This document shows positions 9,942 through 18,623 of a DNA stretch of 64,000 nucleotides, in pieces (position 1 is the stretch's first letter; each line of letters opens with the position of its first letter). The notes beneath the pieces were generated by a model. That model worked only from the letters and a program-made list of their open reading frames with translations, had not been told where the DNA came from and did not search any database. The position numbers were made by a program, and so were the translations under genes. The stretch lies in contig NZ_JAIUCY010000010.1 in the NCBI RefSeq assembly GCF_020179755.1, positions 62,001 through 126,000 of the forward strand, given 5' to 3'. The stretch is from Herbaspirillum sp. alder98 (GTDB lineage: Bacteria; Pseudomonadota; Gammaproteobacteria; Burkholderiales; Burkholderiaceae_D).

Positions 9942-11318
9942 GTGACAGTGCAAGCAAAGATCAGCGCCATGCAAGACATCGACGGCCTGCCGGGCAGGCA
10001 GCGTATTCTGGCCATCGCGACGGTGGTCCTGGCGGTGGCGATTGCGGTGATGGATGGTTCGATTGCCAATCTGGCCCTGCCGACCATCGCGCGCGACATG
10101 ATGACCACCGAGGCCGATGCCATCTGGATCATCAACAGTTACCAGATCGCGCTGGCCGTGTTCCTGCTGCCGCTGGCCTCGCTGGGCGAAGTGGCCGGAT
10201 ATCGCAAGGTGTACCTGACCGGCCTGGTGCTGTTTACCGTCGCCTCACTGGCCTGTGCGGCCAGCGACACCATGCTGCAATTGAGCCTGGCACGGGTGCT
10301 GCAGGGCATGGGCGCGGCTGGCATCCTCAGCGTCAATACGGCGCTGATCCGCTTCATCTACCCCAGCCGCATGCTGGGCCGCGCCATCGGTTATAACGCG
10401 CTAGTGGCAGGCACGGCCACGGCGCTGGGGCCGACGGTGGCGGGCGCGATCCTGCATTTCGCGTCCTGGCACTGGCTGTTCCTGATCAACATTCCATTGG
10501 GTTTTGTTGCGTTCTTCATCGGTATCCGGGCGCTACCGTTCAATCCACTGTCCAGTCGCCAGTTCGATCACAAGAGTGCGGTGGTGTGCATGCTGTTCGT
10601 GGGCCTGCTGCTGTACACGATAGATGCCATCGGCCACGTCGAAGGCTGGTCGACAGTGCTGGTGTGCGCGGTGCTGACGGTGATCAGCCTGGTGGTGCTG
10701 TTGAAGGTGCAGAGCACATCGGCGCCGATGCTGCCGCTGGATTTGCTGCGCATCCCGCTGTTTGCGTTATCGATCGGCACCTCGTTCTGTTCGTTTGCGG
10801 CGCAGATGGCCAGCTTCGTGATGTTGCCCTTCATGTTGCAGAACCAGCTGGGCATGGGCGCCGGTCGCGCCGGCCTGCTGCTGACGGCGTGGCCGATTGC
10901 GGTGGCGCTGACCGGCGTGATCGCCGGCAAGCTTTCCGACCGTTTCTCGGCCGGGCTGCTGGGAGGATGTGGTCTCGCGATCATGAGCATCGGCCTGCTG
11001 ATGCTGCTGATGGTGGGGCAGGGCACGCCGGACGGCGTCATCGCCGCCATCTTTGCCGTGTGCGGTTTCGGCTTCGGCCTGTTCCAGTCGCCCAACAACC
11101 GTACCATCATCAGTTCGGCGCCGCGTGCGCGCACCGGCGGCGCCAGCGGCATGCTGGGCACCGGACGCCTGATGGGGCAGAGCCTGGGCGCCTCGGTGGT
11201 GGCGCTGTTGCTGACGGTGTCGTCGGCCCCGTATCAGCTGGTGCTGGTCTGTTCGGCGGCGCTGGCCGGCGCCGCCTGCCTGGTGAGCCTGTCGCGCATC
11301 CGGTATCACGGGCAGTGA
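9942..11318 (+). CDS. MFS transporter, drug:H+ antiporter-2 like
   Basis: A 458-residue membrane protein with 12-14 hydrophobic segments. It has the antiporter-type opening (AVMDGSIANLALPTIARDM) and an R-rich loop (FLLPLASLGEVAGYRKVYLTG). It resembles EmrB/QacA-like exporters. GTG at 9942 or GTG at 9948 could be the start; AGAGG at 9937-9941 favours 9948. It is the last gene of the cluster, 18 bp after the amidohydrolase, so it may export or import a pathway compound, or simply be co-transcribed. Confidence 0.82.
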   Translation: MTVQAKISAMQDIDGLPGRQRILAIATVVLAVAIAVMDGSIANLALPTIARDMMTTEADAIWIINSYQIALAVFLLPLASLGEVAGYRKVYLTGLVLFTVASLACAASDTMLQLSLARVLQGMGAAGILSVNTALIRFIYPSRMLGRAIGYNALVAGTATALGPTVAGAILHFASWHWLFLINIPLGFVAFFIGIRALPFNPLSSRQFDHKSAVVCMLFVGLLLYTIDAIGHVEGWSTVLVCAVLTVISLVVLLKVQSTSAPMLPLDLLRIPLFALSIGTSFCSFAAQMASFVMLPFMLQNQLGMGAGRAGLLLTAWPIAVALTGVIAGKLSDRFSAGLLGGCGLAIMSIGLLMLLMVGQGTPDGVIAAIFAVCGFGFGLFQSPNNRTIISSAPRARTGGASGMLGTGRLMGQSLGASVVALLLTVSSAPYQLVLVCSAALAGAACLVSLSRIRYHGQ

Positions 11319-11354
11319 TCGGATGACCTGGCGCGCTACGGGCGCTACAACGAT

Positions 11355-11987
11355 CTAGACCTTGGTGGCCGGATGTTGCGCCAGCGGCACGAATTTACCC
11401 GAGGCCGCATCCAGCGCATCGATCGAACCCGATTCGATATCGTAGACCCAGCCATGCAGGGTGACCCGGCCTTGCGCAAGCGCCACGGCCACCGATGGGT
11501 GGGTGCGCAGGTTGTTCAACTGGGCGATCACGTTTTCGCGGACCATGCCATCGATGCGTTCGGGTTCGGTGGGGTGATTGCGTGACTCGTTGATCATGCG
11601 GGCGGCATCGGCGTAGTGCAGCCAGTGCTTGACCGCCGGCATGTGGTCCAGGCAGGCGCAGGTGGCGACTGCCTTCATGGCGCCGCAGTCGGAGTGGCCG
11701 CAAATGACGATATCGGACACCTGCAAGGCCGACACCGCGTATTCGACGGTGGCGCTGACGCCGCCCGGCTCGGGGCCGAACGAGGGCACGATATTGCCGG
11801 CATTGCGAATCACGAACAACTCGCCCGGCTCACGTTGCGTGACCAGTTCGGGCACCATGCGGCTGTCTGAACAGGAAATGAAGAGCGCCTTGGGCGTCTG
11901 GCCGCTGGCCAGGGTCTTGAACAGTTCCTTGCGCTCGGGGAACACCTCCTGCTGGAAGCGCAGGAATCCACTGATGATGTCTTGCAT
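11355..11987 (-). CDS. cynT: Beta-class carbonic anhydrase, CynT type
   Basis: A 210-residue cytosolic enzyme interconverting CO2 and bicarbonate. Zinc and catalytic residues are all present: Cys39-x-Asp41-x-Arg43 in FISCSDSR, and His98 and Cys101 in CGHSDCGAM. Long stretches ([33 protein letters not shown]) are characteristic of the CynT subgroup. CynT normally accompanies cyanase, but no cynS or cynR is present here. A housekeeping bicarbonate role is therefore as likely as cyanate detoxification. It is convergent with the MFS gene. Confidence 0.92.
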   Translation of the reverse strand: MQDIISGFLRFQQEVFPERKELFKTLASGQTPKALFISCSDSRMVPELVTQREPGELFVIRNAGNIVPSFGPEPGGVSATVEYAVSALQVSDIVICGHSDCGAMKAVATCACLDHMPAVKHWLHYADAARMINESRNHPTEPERIDGMVRENVIAQLNNLRTHPSVAVALAQGRVTLHGWVYDIESGSIDALDAASGKFVPLAQHPATKV

Positions 11988-12140
11988 GGCGGAAATTATA
12001 ACGAAATGAGGGATGGCGCATTATCGCCTGCATTTGCCACCGACAGGCAAGTCACATGCGGGCGGATGAGCGACAATCCACTGTGAAATCTTTCCAGGTC
12101 CTTGTGAGCGGGGCCTGAAGACAACCGTGGGAGTCCCCTG

Positions 12141-12557
12141 ATGAGCGACATACAGCAACGTATCAGTAGCAGCTTCAACGCCCAGGGCCTGATGCAGACG
12201 CTGGGCGCCCGACTGGCGTTGGTGGGCGACGGCGAAGTGCAGATCGAACTGCCTTTTTCAGCGCACCTGAGCCAGCAGCATGGCTACCTGCACGCCGGCG
12301 CCACCACCAGCATTCTCGACAGCGCCTGTGGTTACGCGGCCTTGACGAAGGCGCCGCCAGGGTGCGAAGTGGTGAGCGTTGAATTCAAGATCAACCTGCT
12401 GCGACCGGCCATCGGCGAGCACTTCGTGGCCATCGGCCGGGTGCAGAATGCCGGCAGGACGCTGATCATCTGCAACGGTGAGGTGGTGGCGATCAAGGAT
12501 GGTCAGCGCAAGGTGGTGGCGCTGATGCAGGCGACCATCATGGCGGTGGCCGTGTAG
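12141..12557 (+). CDS. PaaI-family hotdog thioesterase
   Basis: A 138-residue protein of normal PaaI length. The hotdog core includes the HAGATTSILDSACGYAALTKAP helix motif, whose Asp is in the usual position, and VSVEFKINLLRPA. Members hydrolyse acyl- or aryl-CoA thioesters in the cytosol. GGGAG at 12129-12133 supports the ATG at 12141. It is convergent with the GntR gene, with one base between stop codons. No CoA-ester pathway is adjacent, so the substrate is open. Confidence 0.85.
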   Translation: MSDIQQRISSSFNAQGLMQTLGARLALVGDGEVQIELPFSAHLSQQHGYLHAGATTSILDSACGYAALTKAPPGCEVVSVEFKINLLRPAIGEHFVAIGRVQNAGRTLIICNGEVVAIKDGQRKVVALMQATIMAVAV

Positions 12558-12558
12558 G

Positions 12559-13266
12559 TCAGTTCTGGCCCAGCGCGCGATACAACTCGTTGGCCCGCGT
12601 CAGGTGCGCGCGCATCGCTTCGGCGGCGGCGTCGCCGTCGTGCGCGGCGATCGCGTCGACGATGCGCTGGTGCTCGGCCAGCGTCAGCTCTTCGGCGCCG
12701 GGCGCCCGCACCAGCGTGGCGTAGAACTCGCTGGCCCACTTGAACATGGACTCCACCACCGATGGAAAAATGGGATTGCCGCTGATGTCGGCGATCTCGC
12801 GGTGAAACGCCATGTCGCGTTCGATGAACTCTTCCAGATTGACCATCGAGGCCCGATGCTCGGCAATGGCCTGCCTTAGCCGCGCCACCTGCTCATCGGT
12901 GGCGCGCTCGGCGGCCATGCGGGCGGTGCTGGTTTCGAGAAATACCCGCGCCTCTTTCATGTGCCTGAGCATGTCGGGTTTGGTGCGCAGCAGGTGCTGG
13001 GCGCCAGCCGTGATCTGGGCGATCAGCCGATCAGCGGTGGGATCGACCACACGCGCCCGCTCGCCGTGAGCGATCTCGACAAAGCCGGAGCGCTGCATGG
13101 CCTGCAAGGCCTCGCGCACGGCCGGGCGACCGACGCCGTATTGCTCCATCAGCTCACGTTCGGACGGCAGTTGCGAGTCTGGTGGAAATTCACCCGCATG
13201 GATGCGGTCCATCAGCCGTTCCAGCACTTCCTGGTATAACTTGCGTCGTTGTATCGGTTCCGGCAT
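12559..13266 (-). CDS. GntR-family (FadR subfamily) regulator of the apionate cluster
   Basis: A 235-residue protein. The N-terminal winged helix-turn-helix (about 8-75: SQLPSERELMEQYGVGRPAVREALQAMQRSGFVEI) is followed by an all-helical FCD ligand-binding domain with the usual D/H metal-ligand pattern (RDMAFHREIADISGNP). It is the last gene of a five-gene minus-strand group, 69 bp after the DUF1537 kinase. It most likely represses the group in the absence of a sugar-acid ligand. A candidate operator is the palindrome at 18416-18440. Confidence 0.88.
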   Translation of the reverse strand: MPEPIQRRKLYQEVLERLMDRIHAGEFPPDSQLPSERELMEQYGVGRPAVREALQAMQRSGFVEIAHGERARVVDPTADRLIAQITAGAQHLLRTKPDMLRHMKEARVFLETSTARMAAERATDEQVARLRQAIAEHRASMVNLEEFIERDMAFHREIADISGNPIFPSVVESMFKWASEFYATLVRAPGAEELTLAEHQRIVDAIAAHDGDAAAEAMRAHLTRANELYRALGQN

Positions 13267-13335
13267 GGAAGGCGGGTCTCAGGCAGATTTTGGAGTGTCG
13301 TTGGTCGCGCACTCTACCATAATCGCCTGGTCGCC

Positions 13336-14730
13336 TCAGGCCGCGGCCCGCCCTTCAAGTACATCGCCATAGAAGCTGATGGCGCCGACCTGCCCCCCCT
13401 TGAGAACCAGTTCGAGACCGTCGCGATGCGGCTGGTCTGACCACGCCCGACAGAGCGGTGCGCCCGGCGCCAGTCCTGCGCAGACCGACAAGGCGACGAT
13501 ATCGAGGGCGCTGGCAACCTCGCCCGAGCTGTCGCCGCCGGCAATGGCGATGCGTGGCACCGGTCGGGCCTGGAGGATGCGCCGCATCACCTCGGCCAGT
13601 GCGATGCCGACATGGCGCGCGGCATCGGCGCGGGGCATGCCGGCGCCGGCGGCGATGTCGTCGAAGGCGATCACGCTGGGGTCGTCGGGGCCTTCTGCCG
13701 AAAACACCAACGGGCTACGACCGGCGTCGATGGCCTCGATGGCCAAGTTGTGCAGTCGCTGCAGTTCGTCTTCGCGGGTGGTGGCGTCCAGCACGGCGGG
13801 CAAGTCCATCCGTTCGGTAGCGAAGCCATGCCGGCGCGCCCAATTGATCTGCGCTGCACTGACGGGTGAACAACTGCCGCTGACCGCGGCAATCACCGGC
13901 ACGCTGCCGGCGGTCGGCAAGGATGGCGCCGCAGGAATCCAGCCGCGCGATCGCCAGTAGGCGGCCAGCGCATATTGCAAGCCGGAAGATGAGGCGCTGA
14001 ACGCGCCTGGGTTGCTCCACACCAGGCGGCCGGCCTCGCGCAGCGTTTCTTCATCCAGCACATCGATCAGCACGACCGGTGGCGGCTCATCGCGCGAGGC
14101 GACCAGGTCGGCAAGTCGCTGATGCGCACCGGGCGCGCCATCGCGCAGTTGCACCATGTCGATCAGTTCGATGCGGCGGTTGGTCTGGCGACCCAGGTGA
14201 CGCCGCAGGTCGGCTTCGTCCATGGGCGTGACCGGATGGCGCGACATCGTCGGATGGCGGTCCAGCCGGTGTCCCATGCCGTCGACTGCCGCAAACAGGT
14301 TGCCGAACAGTTGATAACGCTTCAGACGGGGCGCGCCCACCACCATCGGTGACCAGCGGCCAGGCATATGGCGCACGCCGATGTCGACGGCGCGCCCGAT
14401 CGAACCGGTGTCGGCCGACGAATCGAAGGTGGAACATACCTTGTACTGCAGCAACGGCGGCTTGAGCGCGGCCAGGGTGTCGAAGGCGGCTGGCAAATGC
14501 TGCTCCATCCACTGTGGCGAACGACCGCGCGACGACCCGGCGATGCCGATGCAGCGGGCATCGGGAAAGCGCTTGAGCATGGCCGCATCCGGCGTGCGCA
14601 GAAACAGCACGGTCGATAATCCCGCCGCCGTCATCACTTCCATGGCATCGGTGGAGCCGGTGAAATCGTCGCCGTAGTAGGCCAGCAGCAGGCCGGGTGG
14701 CAGTTGTTCCTGCAGGTGTCCGGCACTCAT
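13336..14730 (-). CDS. oiaK: 3-oxo-isoapionate kinase (DUF1537/four-carbon acid sugar kinase family)
   Basis: A 464-residue two-domain kinase. The N-terminal substrate domain has the YYGDDFTGSTDAMEV signature. The C-terminal nucleotide domain has GGDSSGEVASAL and VLKGGQVG. Its start codon overlaps the RLP stop (ATGA), so the two are translationally coupled. DUF1537 kinases fused operonically to a RuBisCO-like protein and a 6-phosphogluconate-dehydrogenase-like oxidoisomerase are the known signature of D-apionate catabolism. There OiaK phosphorylates 3-oxo-isoapionate at C4. The assignment rests on this context; an erythronate/threonate kinase role is less likely. Confidence 0.8.
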   Translation of the reverse strand: MSAGHLQEQLPPGLLLAYYGDDFTGSTDAMEVMTAAGLSTVLFLRTPDAAMLKRFPDARCIGIAGSSRGRSPQWMEQHLPAAFDTLAALKPPLLQYKVCSTFDSSADTGSIGRAVDIGVRHMPGRWSPMVVGAPRLKRYQLFGNLFAAVDGMGHRLDRHPTMSRHPVTPMDEADLRRHLGRQTNRRIELIDMVQLRDGAPGAHQRLADLVASRDEPPPVVLIDVLDEETLREAGRLVWSNPGAFSASSSGLQYALAAYWRSRGWIPAAPSLPTAGSVPVIAAVSGSCSPVSAAQINWARRHGFATERMDLPAVLDATTREDELQRLHNLAIEAIDAGRSPLVFSAEGPDDPSVIAFDDIAAGAGMPRADAARHVGIALAEVMRRILQARPVPRIAIAGGDSSGEVASALDIVALSVCAGLAPGAPLCRAWSDQPHRDGLELVLKGGQVGAISFYGDVLEGRAAA

Positions 14731-15971
14731 TTCCAGAATCCGAGTGCGGCTTGCAAGGCCCGGTTGTCACGCGCGTGCTGCGCCAGGGGAATGCCTTCCA
14801 TTGCCGCCACCCAGGCTTCGCGCAGTGCTTCGACCCCGGCCGAGACGCCTTGCGGATGGCCGAAGATACCGCCGCCGGCGGTATGGATCAGGTCGGCGCA
14901 ACCGATGGCAGCATAGGTGTCGGCGGCCTGCAGCCCGGTCTGTCCGGAACTGAACACCGGCATGGTCGGGGTGACGTCGGCGCCTTCGATGACCGGCGCC
15001 AGTACCGCGCGGGCGGCGGCGATGACGCTGTCGTCGGGCTCGCTGAACTTGTTGCGCAGGCCGTTGACGTGCATGTGGTCGGCCCCGGCCAGGCGCCACA
15101 GTTGCTGCCAGGGCGCGTAGTTCCAGCCCAGTTGCGGACTGCGGGTGAGGTAGCCCCAGCCGGCGCGGTGGGCATGGATCGGTAACTGCGCATGACGCCG
15201 CAGTTCATGCAGTCCGACCAGGCCGATCGAGTTGAGGCTGGCCATCACGCAGGTGCCACCTTCGGCCAGTACCAGATCGTGGCGACGCCGCATCTGATCC
15301 AGGTCGCCGGTCAAGTTGAAGGCCATCATCACCTTCTTGCCGGTGCGCTCGGCGTGTCGGTTGATGACTTCCATGACGGCACGCACGCGTTCATCGAAGG
15401 GGCAGCGTGCGCCATCGGCCTGCAGTTCGTCATCCTTGATGAAATCGACGCCGCCGGCGACCAGTTCACGCACCTGCTGCGCGGTTTCTTCCACCGATAA
15501 TCCGATGCTGGGCTTGATGATGGTGCCGATCAGCGGACCGTGCGCCACGCCGGTCAGGCGGCGCGTGCCGGCGATGCCGAACGCCGGGCCGGGATAGGCG
15601 CGGGCGAAGGCCGGCGGCAACTTCAGGCTGGTCAGTCGCAGGCCGGACACCTGGCGCAGCTCGAACAGGTTGCCGGCGATGGTGGCCATCAGGTTCGGCA
15701 GCGAAGCGCCGGTGTTCTCGAGCGGCCACGACAGCTCCAGTTCGCACTGCGTGTAGCGCGCCGACGGCATGCCGCCCGGCAGGCTGGGCTGGCTGCTGAC
15801 GCCGAGCACCTCCAGGCGCTCCACGCGCGCGCCCGAACGCTCTTTCAGCTCGGGGGTCTCGGTGGCCAGGGCGACGAAGGTGCCGCTCGATTGTTCGCCG
15901 GCGATGACCTCGGCGGCGCGCGCGGGGTCGTCGCCGGTTTCCAGCCAATAAGTGGCGTAGATGCGTTCCAT
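14727..15971 (-). CDS. oiaX: RuBisCO-like protein, probable 3-oxo-isoapionate-4-phosphate decarboxylase
   Basis: A 414-residue form IV RuBisCO-like protein. The metal/carbamate triad is retained as Lys179-Asp181-Glu182 (VDFIKDDE). The first active-site Lys is retained as Lys153 in TIIKPSIGLS, but the second Lys of true RuBisCO is Ser155. His268-Arg269 match the catalytic His-Arg pair. The phosphate-binding SSGQTG and GGGIFGHPQG loops are present. Loop 6 is remodelled (VNGLRNKF), so CO2 fixation is not expected. In the D-apionate pathway this family decarboxylates 3-oxo-isoapionate 4-phosphate to L-erythrulose 1-phosphate. It lies 24 bp after apnO and overlaps oiaK by 4 bp. Confidence 0.85.
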   Translation of the reverse strand: MERIYATYWLETGDDPARAAEVIAGEQSSGTFVALATETPELKERSGARVERLEVLGVSSQPSLPGGMPSARYTQCELELSWPLENTGASLPNLMATIAGNLFELRQVSGLRLTSLKLPPAFARAYPGPAFGIAGTRRLTGVAHGPLIGTIIKPSIGLSVEETAQQVRELVAGGVDFIKDDELQADGARCPFDERVRAVMEVINRHAERTGKKVMMAFNLTGDLDQMRRRHDLVLAEGGTCVMASLNSIGLVGLHELRRHAQLPIHAHRAGWGYLTRSPQLGWNYAPWQQLWRLAGADHMHVNGLRNKFSEPDDSVIAAARAVLAPVIEGADVTPTMPVFSSGQTGLQAADTYAAIGCADLIHTAGGGIFGHPQGVSAGVEALREAWVAAMEGIPLAQHARDNRALQAALGFWK

Positions 15972-15995
15972 GCTTGTCTCTCCGGGTGATGCGCT

Positions 15996-16826
15996 TCAGG
16001 TGATGCGGCGGATGCTCTCGGCAATTTCATCGTGGTCGAACACCTTGATCCAGTCGTCGCGCATCAGGCGCGGCAGGCCGTTCTGGATCGCCTTGTTGCA
16101 GGCATCCGAGAACGCGCCCGGGATTTCATTGAAGATCACCGCACCGAGGATATTCATGTGACCCAGCAGGAAGTCGCGCGCTGCGTCTTCGGGCACGCCA
16201 CGGCGCACGGTCTCGTCCATGGCCTGCTTCATCACGTACAGCAAGGTGGCGCAGACGGTCTCGGACAGGCCCGGTTCCAGCAGCGCCATCTGCTCCACCG
16301 TCAGGCGGTAGCTGCGCAGGATCGGCGCATAGATGACCTTGGCGACATCCTCGCCCAGGTCGAAGGCCGAATCGGGGCCCTGCATGAGGGCGCTGGTGAT
16401 CGATTGCTTGGCATGGCCGCCGCCGAAGAAATCATGACGTGCCTCGGGCGTGCTCTCGTCGTTGAAGATCGGTGGGTGGCAGGGGTGCGCCACGAAATAC
16501 ACCAGGTCCGGCCGGTCCGGCAGATGGCCGGCGAACGGCGCAGCGGCGTCCAGCGTCATCACCATCACGCCGGCGCGCAGCTTGGGCGAGATCTCGGCGG
16601 CGATCCTGCCGATCAGGGTGTCGGGTACCGCCAGGATGACGACATCGACGTTATCCAGCGCCGTGTCGATGCTCACGCAGGCAACCCCGACTTCATCGTG
16701 CAGGCGTTTCTGGCCGACTTCGCTGACTTCGACGTGGGCCACCTGATAGTCGGACTTCTTCAGGTTCTTGGCCAGACGCACACCCATTTTGCCGCCAGCG
16801 CCGAATAGCGCAATTTTCTGTTTCAT
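15996..16826 (-). CDS. apnO: D-apionate oxidoisomerase (phosphogluconate-dehydrogenase-like)
   Basis: A 276-residue protein. An N-terminal NAD-binding Rossmann domain (IALFGAGGKMGVRLAKNL) is followed by a helical phosphogluconate-dehydrogenase-type C-terminal domain (YFVAHPCHPPIFND, HMNILGAVIFNEIPGAFSDACNKAI). In apiose/apionate utilisation this family oxidises and isomerises D-apionate to 3-oxo-isoapionate. It is flanked by the MFS importer (42 bp upstream) and the RLP (24 bp downstream) on the same strand. The family match and the RLP/kinase neighbours support the call; a generic hydroxy-acid dehydrogenase is the alternative. Confidence 0.8.
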   Translation of the reverse strand: MKQKIALFGAGGKMGVRLAKNLKKSDYQVAHVEVSEVGQKRLHDEVGVACVSIDTALDNVDVVILAVPDTLIGRIAAEISPKLRAGVMVMTLDAAAPFAGHLPDRPDLVYFVAHPCHPPIFNDESTPEARHDFFGGGHAKQSITSALMQGPDSAFDLGEDVAKVIYAPILRSYRLTVEQMALLEPGLSETVCATLLYVMKQAMDETVRRGVPEDAARDFLLGHMNILGAVIFNEIPGAFSDACNKAIQNGLPRLMRDDWIKVFDHDEIAESIRRIT

Positions 16827-16868
16827 GATTTATCTCCGTTCAGGAATTGGTAATTGATTGCCTGCCGC

Positions 16869-18206
16869 TCATTCGGCCACGGCCCGGCCTTGCAACTCGG
16901 CTTGCTCCTGCGTTGCACCGGCGCCAATGGCGAAGATGATGGCCGACGACAACGCCATCAACGCGCCCACCACGAACATCGGCGCCTGGTAGGAACCGGT
17001 CGCATCCTTGATGGCGCCGGTGATGAAGGGCGCCATGAAGCCGGCCGCGTTGCCCACCGTATTGATCAGCGCAATGCCGGCGGCCGCACCGGCGCCCGAC
17101 AGGAAGCGCGCCGGAATCGACCAGAAGGTCGGCAGGGCAGAGAAGATGGCGCAGGCAGTGACGGTGATGGCGGCCACGGTAGCGGCCGGACTCTGCATGA
17201 ACAGCGCCATCGGGATGCTGATCGCACCCAGCAGCGCCGGCAGTCCCACGTGCCAGCTGCGCACGCCGCGCCGCGTGGCGTCACGGCTCCAAAGGAACAG
17301 CGCGATGGCCGCCGGCAGATACGGAATGGCGGTAATCAGGCCCTTCTGGAAGACGTTGAATTTGGCGCCGAACTGCGTTTCGAAGCCGCCGATGATGGTC
17401 GGCAGGAAGAACGCCAGCGCGTACAGGCCGTAGATCAGTCCGAAGTACACCAGCGCCAGCATCCACACCCGGCCATTCTTGAGCGCCGCGCCGGCATGGG
17501 AGGTATGGCTGGATTGCTTGCCGCTGTGTTCGGCCTGCAACGCCTGGGTCAGCCAGTTGCGCTCGGCCGGCGTGAGCCATTTGGCGTCCGCTGGCGAGTC
17601 GGCCAGATAGAACCAGGCGATGATCCCGACCACGATGGCCGGCAGCGCGACGCCGGCGAACATGACGCGCCAGCCTTCCAGCCCGAACAGGCCGTGGGCC
17701 TCGATCAGCAGCGCTGCCACCGGCGCGCCGATGACGATGGTCAGGGGCTGCGCCAGGTAGAACAGCGCCAGGATATGACTGCGGTGCCGGGCCGGCACCC
17801 ACAGGCTCAGGTAGAGGATGGCGCCGGGAAAGAAGCCGGCTTCGGCCACGCCCAGCAGGAAGCGCAGCACGTAGAGCCCTTCGATGCTGCTGACCCAGGT
17901 GAAGAGCAGCGCGACGATGCCCCAGGTCACCATGATGCGGGCCAGCCAGCGGCGTGCGCCGTACTTGTGCAAGGCCAGGTTGCTGGGGATTTCCAGCAGC
18001 ACATAACCGATGAAGAACACCCCGGCGGCGAAGCCGAACTGGGCCGCCGTCAGGGCCAGGTCGCGGGTCATGCCATTGGGGCCGGCGAACGAGATGGCGG
18101 TGCGGTCGAGGAAGTTGATGAAGAACATCAGGCCGACGAAAGGCACGAGCCTCATCGCCACCTTGCGGATGGCCGATTTCTCGACCGCGCTCGGGTTGGT
18201 TTGCAT
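16869..18206 (-). CDS. MFS transporter, anion:cation symporter family (probable apionate importer)
   Basis: A 445-residue, 12-segment permease of the ACS family (sugar acids such as glucarate, galactonate, tartrate). Segments include FINFLDRTAISFAGPNGM, GYVLLEIPSNLALHKYGARRW and a GxxxG-rich second half. The start at 18206 follows AGGAGA at the correct spacing; the frame stays open to 18257 without a signal. As first gene of the apionate cluster it likely imports D-apionate or a related sugar acid, which is inference from operon position. Confidence 0.85.
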   Translation of the reverse strand: MQTNPSAVEKSAIRKVAMRLVPFVGLMFFINFLDRTAISFAGPNGMTRDLALTAAQFGFAAGVFFIGYVLLEIPSNLALHKYGARRWLARIMVTWGIVALLFTWVSSIEGLYVLRFLLGVAEAGFFPGAILYLSLWVPARHRSHILALFYLAQPLTIVIGAPVAALLIEAHGLFGLEGWRVMFAGVALPAIVVGIIAWFYLADSPADAKWLTPAERNWLTQALQAEHSGKQSSHTSHAGAALKNGRVWMLALVYFGLIYGLYALAFFLPTIIGGFETQFGAKFNVFQKGLITAIPYLPAAIALFLWSRDATRRGVRSWHVGLPALLGAISIPMALFMQSPAATVAAITVTACAIFSALPTFWSIPARFLSGAGAAAGIALINTVGNAAGFMAPFITGAIKDATGSYQAPMFVVGALMALSSAIIFAIGAGATQEQAELQGRAVAE

Positions 18207-18415
18207 TACTGTCTCCTGGCAGGTTGCGAGGCTATTGCCCTTCAACAACAACCTCATCTTTTATATGTGCGCCAGGGATGCGGGGGCTTGCGCCCTCATG
18301 CGTGCGCCTGGCTGCCGTTTGTTGGTTCTTCTGCTATTGCTCTGGGGCATTGCTGCGCGGTGCGCTGTTATTGACCTGCTGCCTCGGCTTTCCCTAACAA
18401 AAGACGAGTTCCGGC

Positions 18416-18440
18416 AACTGGTATCATCACTATACCAGTT
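18416..18440. promoter_or_regulatory. Candidate GntR operator upstream of apionate operon
   Basis: A perfect 9-bp inverted repeat AACTGGTAT / ATACCAGTT with a 7-nt spacer. The TGGT...ACCA core is typical of FadR-subfamily sites, although the spacer is longer than usual. It lies upstream of the operon whose last gene is a FadR-type regulator. Confidence 0.45.
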
Positions 18441-18554
18441 TGCTTTTCAGGGTCTGGATTAATTTTTTGCACGTGAAAGATGAGCGTGACGACGCCTGCC
18501 GGGTGGCAAGTTGTCGTTGGCGGAGGGGTGTGGCTGCAGCCGGTTGAGGTCGAT

Positions 18555-18578
18555 CCGTACTGATCTCAGTCAGTACGG
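18555..18578. terminator. Palindromic hairpin downstream of TetR gene
   Basis: A perfect 9-bp stem CCGTACTGA / TCAGTACGG with a 6-nt loop, 45 bp past the TetR stop. No U-tract follows on either strand. It is either a weak terminator or a protein-binding dyad. Confidence 0.35.
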
Positions 18579-18623
18579 TGAAGGGGGCGTGACGGGAGCG
18601 GGGAAGTAGTGCCGGGGAAAAAA

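Larger units (their letters stand above)
18207..18623. promoter_or_regulatory. Intergenic region with two palindromes (apionate operon promoter side)
   Basis: 417 bp without a credible gene. It contains AACTGGTAT - 7 nt - ATACCAGTT at 18416-18440, a candidate GntR operator about 210 bp upstream of the MFS start. It also contains CCGTACTGA - 6 nt - TCAGTACGG at 18555-18578, a 9-bp perfect stem downstream of the TetR stop that may end tetR transcription, though it has no T-run. Short open frames across it have no coding character. Confidence 0.5.

Noticed and set aside
14727..15971. True RuBisCO and CO2 fixation
   Set aside because: The second active-site Lys is Ser155, loop 6 is remodelled, no small subunit or phosphoribulokinase is present, and the neighbours are apionate genes.
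16854..18374. 506-codon plus-strand frame opposite the apionate MFS gene
   Set aside because: Composition is that of a reverse-frame shadow (runs of R, H, Q, G, D); the minus-strand frame is an evident transporter.
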